NCBI RefSeq assembly: GCF_024703995.1
Contig: NZ_JAMXQV010000014.1
Span: 186,001 to 250,000, forward strand
Length of the DNA: 64,000 nt
Direction of reading: 5' to 3'
Source: Amycolatopsis iheyensis
GTDB taxonomy: Bacteria; Actinomycetota; Actinomycetes; Mycobacteriales; Pseudonocardiaceae
How positions within the stretch are numbered: the first letter of the stretch is position 1; each line of letters starts with the position of its first letter. Positions 60,078 through 64,000 of this stretch are shown one piece after another. The notes under the pieces are model-generated. The model worked only from the letters and a program-made list of their open reading frames with translations. It did no database searches and was not told the origin of the DNA. Both the position numbers and the translations under genes were made by a program.

Positions 60078-61742
60078 GTGGTCTACGCGGTCGTGGTGGC
60101 GTGGCTGGTCCTCGCCGCGATCGTGGTGCTGACCTGGGGCCGGCTCGACACCGATCGCGGCTGGCGCGGTCTCGTCCTCGCGCTCACCCTCGGCCTTTCC
60201 CTGCTCCACCAGCTGCTGTTTTCCACCGTCACCGAGGACGCGCTGGTTTCGTTCCGCTACGCCCAGAACATCGCCGACGGCAACGGCCCGGTCTTCAACC
60301 CCGGTGAACGCGTCGAGGGCTACACGAACTTCTTCTGGCTGGTGCTGATCGCCCTGCCGCGCGCCGCGTTCGGCGCCGACGTCGAGACCGCCGCCGTCGT
60401 CTTCGGCGTGGTGGCCGTGCTCGGCTGCGTGCTGCTGGCGTACTTCGTGGTCAACCGGATCGCGGCGGCGGCGGTGCCGGCCGGCGCCGAGCCGCGGCCG
60501 GCGATCGGCGTCGCGGCCGCGGTGCTGACCGCCGCGGCCGGCGGCCTCGCCGTCTACGGGCCCTCCGGCTCCGAGGTGCCGCTGTTCGTGCTCCTCATCC
60601 TCGCTGTGGGTTACTCGCTCGTGGCGCGCCGCCCGGTGGTCGCCGGCGTGCTCGTCGCCTTCGCCGTGATGACGAGCCCGCAGGGCCTGGTCATCGCCGT
60701 GCTGGGCGGGCTCTGGCTGGTCGGCGCCGCGGTGCGGAAGAAGCACAGCTGGTGGGCGCCGGTGGGGTACCTGCTGGGCGCGCTGGTGTTCCTGATCCCG
60801 CGGCTGGCCTGGCGGCTGACGTTCTACCACCACTACCTGCCCGCGCCGCTGGCCGCGCGGCTCGGCGGCTCGGTGGGCTCGCAGGTCGCCATCGGCTGGC
60901 CGTACCTGTCCGGGTTCGCACTGGCGCACCAGGGTTTCCTGCTGCTCGGCCTGGTCGCCGCCGTGGCGTTGCTGCTGCGCCGCGCGAACGGTGTCGCGCT
61001 CGAGGCTCGCGCCCTGATCTGGCTGCTGTTCGCGACGGCCGCCGGGCTCGCCGCCTCGGCGGTGCTGGCCGGCGGCGACCCCGGCCCGTCGTGGCGGCTG
61101 CTGGCCCCGGTGCCGCCGCTGCTCGCCGTCGGGTCCGTGGCCGCGTACGGCGTGCTCACCGCCGACGTCGAAGGCAAGCCGTCGCCGGGGCCGCGGGCGT
61201 GGCCGGCCGCGACGCGGCTGGTCCCGGTGACCGCGTGCGGGCTCGCCGGCATCGCCGTGCTCGTCTCGGTCTTCAGCCCGGAAATGCTCGACCGCGTGCG
61301 TGACTGGCGCGCGCACGGCACCGAGCTCGCCGAGATCGGCGGCTGGCTCGGCGAGTACCTGCCGCCCGGTTCGGTGGTCAGCGCCGCCGCGCCCGGCGCG
61401 CTCGCGGCCCACGGCGGGCAGCTGCTCATCGTCGACGTCCTCGGCCGCACCGACGACCACATCGCTCGCGAGGGACGGCACGACGGCGGCGTCGCGACCG
61501 ACTACGACTACGTGGTCAACGGCCGCCGCCCGACCGTCGCGGTGCCGGCCGACGGCGGGTACGCCGACCGCCAGCGCTGCACGATCGACCCGGTCTACGC
61601 GGGCAAGTACGAGGTGGCGACCTTCCGCCGCGTCGGCACGCCCTTCTGGGTTTCGGTGTACCCGCGCACGGAACAGGCGGAGACCGTGGTCAGCGACCTC
61701 GACAAGGGCCCGGACTTCCGCTACGTACCCTGTCCTTCGTGA
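60078..61742 (+). CDS. AftB-like GT-C membrane glycosyltransferase
   Basis: The 554-residue polytopic protein has the loop TEDALVSFRYAQNIADGNGP followed by FNPGERVEGYTNFFW, the sequence type found in the first extracytoplasmic loop of AftB, the arabinofuranosyltransferase that caps mycobacterial arabinan. A C-terminal domain faces outward (DYDYVVNGRRPTVAVPADGG). The donor is probably decaprenyl-phosphoryl-arabinose. GAGGGGG precedes the GTG at 60078. The next gene overlaps its stop (GTGA). Confidence 0.78.
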   Translation: MVYAVVVAWLVLAAIVVLTWGRLDTDRGWRGLVLALTLGLSLLHQLLFSTVTEDALVSFRYAQNIADGNGPVFNPGERVEGYTNFFWLVLIALPRAAFGADVETAAVVFGVVAVLGCVLLAYFVVNRIAAAAVPAGAEPRPAIGVAAAVLTAAAGGLAVYGPSGSEVPLFVLLILAVGYSLVARRPVVAGVLVAFAVMTSPQGLVIAVLGGLWLVGAAVRKKHSWWAPVGYLLGALVFLIPRLAWRLTFYHHYLPAPLAARLGGSVGSQVAIGWPYLSGFALAHQGFLLLGLVAAVALLLRRANGVALEARALIWLLFATAAGLAASAVLAGGDPGPSWRLLAPVPPLLAVGSVAAYGVLTADVEGKPSPGPRAWPAATRLVPVTACGLAGIAVLVSVFSPEMLDRVRDWRAHGTELAEIGGWLGEYLPPGSVVSAAAPGALAAHGGQLLIVDVLGRTDDHIAREGRHDGGVATDYDYVVNGRRPTVAVPADGGYADRQRCTIDPVYAGKYEVATFRRVGTPFWVSVYPRTEQAETVVSDLDKGPDFRYVPCPS

Positions 61743-63175
61743 AGCTCGAGGTCGCGAAACGCCGGTTGGGCGCGGAGGCGCGGCTCGGGCTCGGGACGTT
61801 CGGGGTCGTGTTCGCGCTGTTCGCCGTGCGCTTCCTCGTGCCGCGGCCGATCGCGATGTCCAACAACGGCGACGGCGGCCGGGTGCTGTGCGGGGCCGGG
61901 ATCACCTGGAAGGGCCTGCCCGAGGCGTTCATCCACCTCGCCTACACCCCGGCGCCGGGCGCGCCGCCGTGCCGGCCGACCTACCTGCTCACGCAGAGCT
62001 GGCTCGCCGAGCTGGCCGTCCGGATCGGCGGGCTGCTCGGCCTGCACGGGACGCTCAGCCTGGTCATCCTCGGCCTGCTGAGCAGCGTCGTCGCCGCGGC
62101 CGCGGTCGCCGCGATCGTGCTGGGCCTGCCGTACGCGCGCCGCACGCGGCTGGCCGTGGCGGCGGGGCTGCTGCTGGTCGTCGCGGACTCGGCGTTCTTC
62201 GGGTACTTCGCCGCGGTGCTCGGCGAAGGCGCGGCGTTCCTGGGCCTGCTGCTGGTCGTCGGCGGCCTGCTGCTCACCGCCCGCGAAGGCCGGTGGAGCT
62301 ACGCGGGCCTGGCGGTGACGCTTGTCGGCGGGGTGCTGACGGTGAACGCCAAGGTCCAGACGTTGACGATCCTGCCGATCCTCGCGCTGGCGATCCTGCT
62401 GGTCCGGCCGGGCACGCTGCGTGGGCTCCGGCGCTGGACGGCGGCGGCGCTGGTCATCGCCGCGCTCGGCGCGATCACGCTGTTCGCGCAGCAGAGCGTC
62501 GACCCGGCCCGCGCCCCCGACGGCACCTACTCCGGGTTCCCGGGCGACGACTCGCGTGAGATCAACATCTTCAACTCGATCTTCCTGAACATCGTCGACG
62601 GCGAGCACGACACCCAGGCCGACCTCGCCGCCCTCGGGCTGCCGCCGTCGTTCGCGCAGTACGCGGGCAACGGCTGGTGGCACCCGCACCCGGCGACCAC
62701 GGACCCGCAGTACCCGAGCTACCGCGACCGGATGAGCCGCGAGAACGTCATGCACTACTTCGCCACCCACCCCGGCCGGACGCTGGCGGTGCTGGACCGG
62801 GCCGCGACCGACCAGCTCACCGCCCGCCCGGACTACCTCGGCAGCTTCGACCGGGAAGCCGGCTTCGCGCCGCACGCGCAGGAGCACCGGGTGCCGGTGG
62901 TGTCGTGGCTGACCGGCCTGATCGCGCCGCTGGGCCTGTTCGCCCTGCTGCCGATCTGGCTGTTCGTGCTGGTCCGGGCGTGGCTGCGGCGGCGGGACGC
63001 GCTCGGGGTCGTGCTGGCGTTCCTGTTCACGGTCTCGGTGACGCAGTTCGCCACGGCGGCGCTGGGCGACGGCATCGAGGGCGTCAAGCACCAGTCCGTC
63101 GCGCTGTTCACGATCCTGCTGGCCGTGGTCCTGGCGATCCCGGTCCGGCGCCGCGACGACGTTCAACCCGTGTGA
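61739..63175 (+). CDS. Polytopic membrane protein, possible glycan hexose transferase
   Basis: The 478-residue protein has about ten membrane helices and an early extracytoplasmic sequence AMSNNGDGGRVLCGAG, which carries an acidic NGDG typical of GT-C type loops. A large outward loop with YPSYRDRMSRENVMHYFATH lies between later helices. It is coupled to the AftB-like gene by GTGA. Donor unknown; a role in arabinogalactan or related glycans is inferred from the neighbour. Confidence 0.6.
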   Translation: MKLEVAKRRLGAEARLGLGTFGVVFALFAVRFLVPRPIAMSNNGDGGRVLCGAGITWKGLPEAFIHLAYTPAPGAPPCRPTYLLTQSWLAELAVRIGGLLGLHGTLSLVILGLLSSVVAAAAVAAIVLGLPYARRTRLAVAAGLLLVVADSAFFGYFAAVLGEGAAFLGLLLVVGGLLLTAREGRWSYAGLAVTLVGGVLTVNAKVQTLTILPILALAILLVRPGTLRGLRRWTAAALVIAALGAITLFAQQSVDPARAPDGTYSGFPGDDSREINIFNSIFLNIVDGEHDTQADLAALGLPPSFAQYAGNGWWHPHPATTDPQYPSYRDRMSRENVMHYFATHPGRTLAVLDRAATDQLTARPDYLGSFDREAGFAPHAQEHRVPVVSWLTGLIAPLGLFALLPIWLFVLVRAWLRRRDALGVVLAFLFTVSVTQFATAALGDGIEGVKHQSVALFTILLAVVLAIPVRRRDDVQPV

Positions 63176-63245
63176 GCTTCGCCCGGTTTGTGGTCTTCGC
63201 CGCTTGAACGGCCGCCAAGAACCTACGGTCCCGTAACCTGGCGCG

Positions 63246-63974
63246 ATGGCTGACCTGGTGTACCCGCCCGTGATCGCGGCGGCCCGGACGATGTTCCGGG
63301 TACTCGACAACCGCATCCGGGTCGAGGGCGCGGAACACATCCCGCGCCGCGGCGGCGCGGTCATCGCGTGCAACCACGTGAGCTACCTCGACTTCATCTT
63401 CTGCGGCCTCGGCGCGCGCCCGGCCAAGCGGCTGACGCGCTTCATGGCGAAGAAGGAGATCTTCGACAACAAGATCGCCGGGCCGCTGATGCGGGGGATG
63501 CACCACATCTCCGTCGACCGCGACGCCGGCCTCGCCTCCTACCGCGAAGCCCTCGCGAAACTGCAGGCCGGCGAGGTGGTCGGGGTCTTCCCGGAGGCGA
63601 CGATCAGCCGGTCGTTCACCGTCAAGGAGATCAAGTCCGGCGCCGTCCGGATGGCCGCGGCGGCCAACGTCCCGGTCGTGCCCATGGCGCTGTGGGGGAC
63701 CCAGCGGCTCTGGACGAAGGGCCGTCCGAAGGACCTGACCCGCCGGCACGTGCCGATCTCGATCCTCATCGGCGAGCCGATGCACCCGGCGAAGGGTGAC
63801 GACTGGGACGTCGTGACGAAGGAGCTGCGCGCCCGGATGAGCGCGCTCGTCGACCGCGCCCAGGCCGAGTACCCGGAGCAGCCCGCGTCCGAGGACGAGC
63901 GCTGGTGGCAGCCCGCCCACCTGGGCGGGACCGCCCCCACCGCGGAAGAAGCGGCCGAGCTGGACCGCCGCTAG
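63246..63974 (+). CDS. 1-acyl-sn-glycerol-3-phosphate acyltransferase family
   Basis: The 242-residue PlsC-fold protein has the HX4D motif CNHVSYLDFIF, a second block ISVDRDAGLASYREAL, GVFPEATIS and PVVPMALWGT. It acylates lysophosphatidic acid or a related acceptor at the membrane. Mycobacteria carry several such genes near their serS/pheA region (Rv3814c-Rv3816c). The ATG at 63246 gives the family-like start. Its stop overlaps a convergent partial gene within CTAG. Confidence 0.9.
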   Translation: MADLVYPPVIAAARTMFRVLDNRIRVEGAEHIPRRGGAVIACNHVSYLDFIFCGLGARPAKRLTRFMAKKEIFDNKIAGPLMRGMHHISVDRDAGLASYREALAKLQAGEVVGVFPEATISRSFTVKEIKSGAVRMAAAANVPVVPMALWGTQRLWTKGRPKDLTRRHVPISILIGEPMHPAKGDDWDVVTKELRARMSALVDRAQAEYPEQPASEDERWWQPAHLGGTAPTAEEAAELDRR

Positions 63975-64000
63975 AACCAGCGCTCCAGCACCTGCGAAAC
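63971..64000 (-). CDS. C-terminal end of a minus-strand gene (cut by the window)
   Basis: Reading from base 64000 on the minus strand gives VSQVLERWF and a TAG at 63973-63971. The TAG overlaps the PlsC-like stop as CTAG, as at six other convergent borders here. In mycobacteria a Cof-type HAD phosphatase follows the acyltransferase genes, and such proteins can end in a similar GVxxVLExWF. The identity is a guess. Confidence 0.35.
   Translation of the reverse strand, partial: VSQVLERWF

Overview
The window looks like chromosomal DNA of a high-GC actinomycete, most likely a Pseudonocardiaceae such as Amycolatopsis. The evidence is very high GC with G/C-ending codons, frequent GTG and TTG starts, ATGA/GTGA overlaps, many DUF3558/DUF4232-type lipoproteins, a SARP/AfsR regulator, and the order pheA - phosphatase - septum-formation protein - small metallopeptidase - serS. 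As I remember it, Mycobacterium tuberculosis has the same set around Rv3834-Rv3838. The genus is inference. I found no rRNA, tRNA, CRISPR array, insertion sequence or prophage.

Layout. 0-8 kb: cytochrome bd oxidase (cydA end, cydB, a fused cydDC exporter) and a converging GAF histidine kinase/NarL-type regulator pair. 8-14 kb: an Excalibur surface protein coupled to a class E/F-type sortase, a helicase-associated protein, a degenerate nuclease with an Excalibur motif, and a degenerate exonuclease-TerB-BRCT membrane protein. 14-21 kb: small housekeeping and hypothetical genes, including an orphan NIT-type sensor, a 51-residue membrane protein and coaA. 21-38 kb: macro-domain protein, pheA, phosphatase, lipoproteins, MFS exporter, metallopeptidase/septum pair, a DUF1190-like/ATP-grasp/DUF350 triad, dehalogenase-like hydrolase, XRE-SDR pair, class III aminotransferase, serS, lhgO, and a TetR operon with twin operators. 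38-41 kb: a large SARP regulator.

41-64 kb is mostly cell-surface biosynthesis. A first sugar operon (DegT aminotransferase, epimerase, GT4 glycosyltransferase, left-handed beta-helix acetyltransferase) is followed by two related lipoproteins, a SigE-family sigma factor with its membrane partner, and an M28 peptidase. Then comes the most unusual part. A GnnA-like sugar 3-dehydrogenase and a GnnB-like aminotransferase diverge from a seven-gene operon: LpxA-like acyltransferase, acyl carrier protein, FabG-like reductase, AMP ligase, LuxE-like and LuxC-like proteins, and a flippase-type membrane protein. Together they look like a lipid-A-style UDP-GlcNAc3N acylation module in a Gram-positive lineage. 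Three polytopic GT-C-like membrane proteins (one AftB-like) and a PlsC acyltransferase follow.

Several DNA-level patterns cross gene borders. Seven convergent gene pairs overlap by exactly CTAG. A palindrome GTCCA-N3-TGGAC recurs inside six genes. DnaA-box-like clusters lie between cydA and cydB and near 58.0 kb. A 78-bp minisatellite sits inside cydDC.
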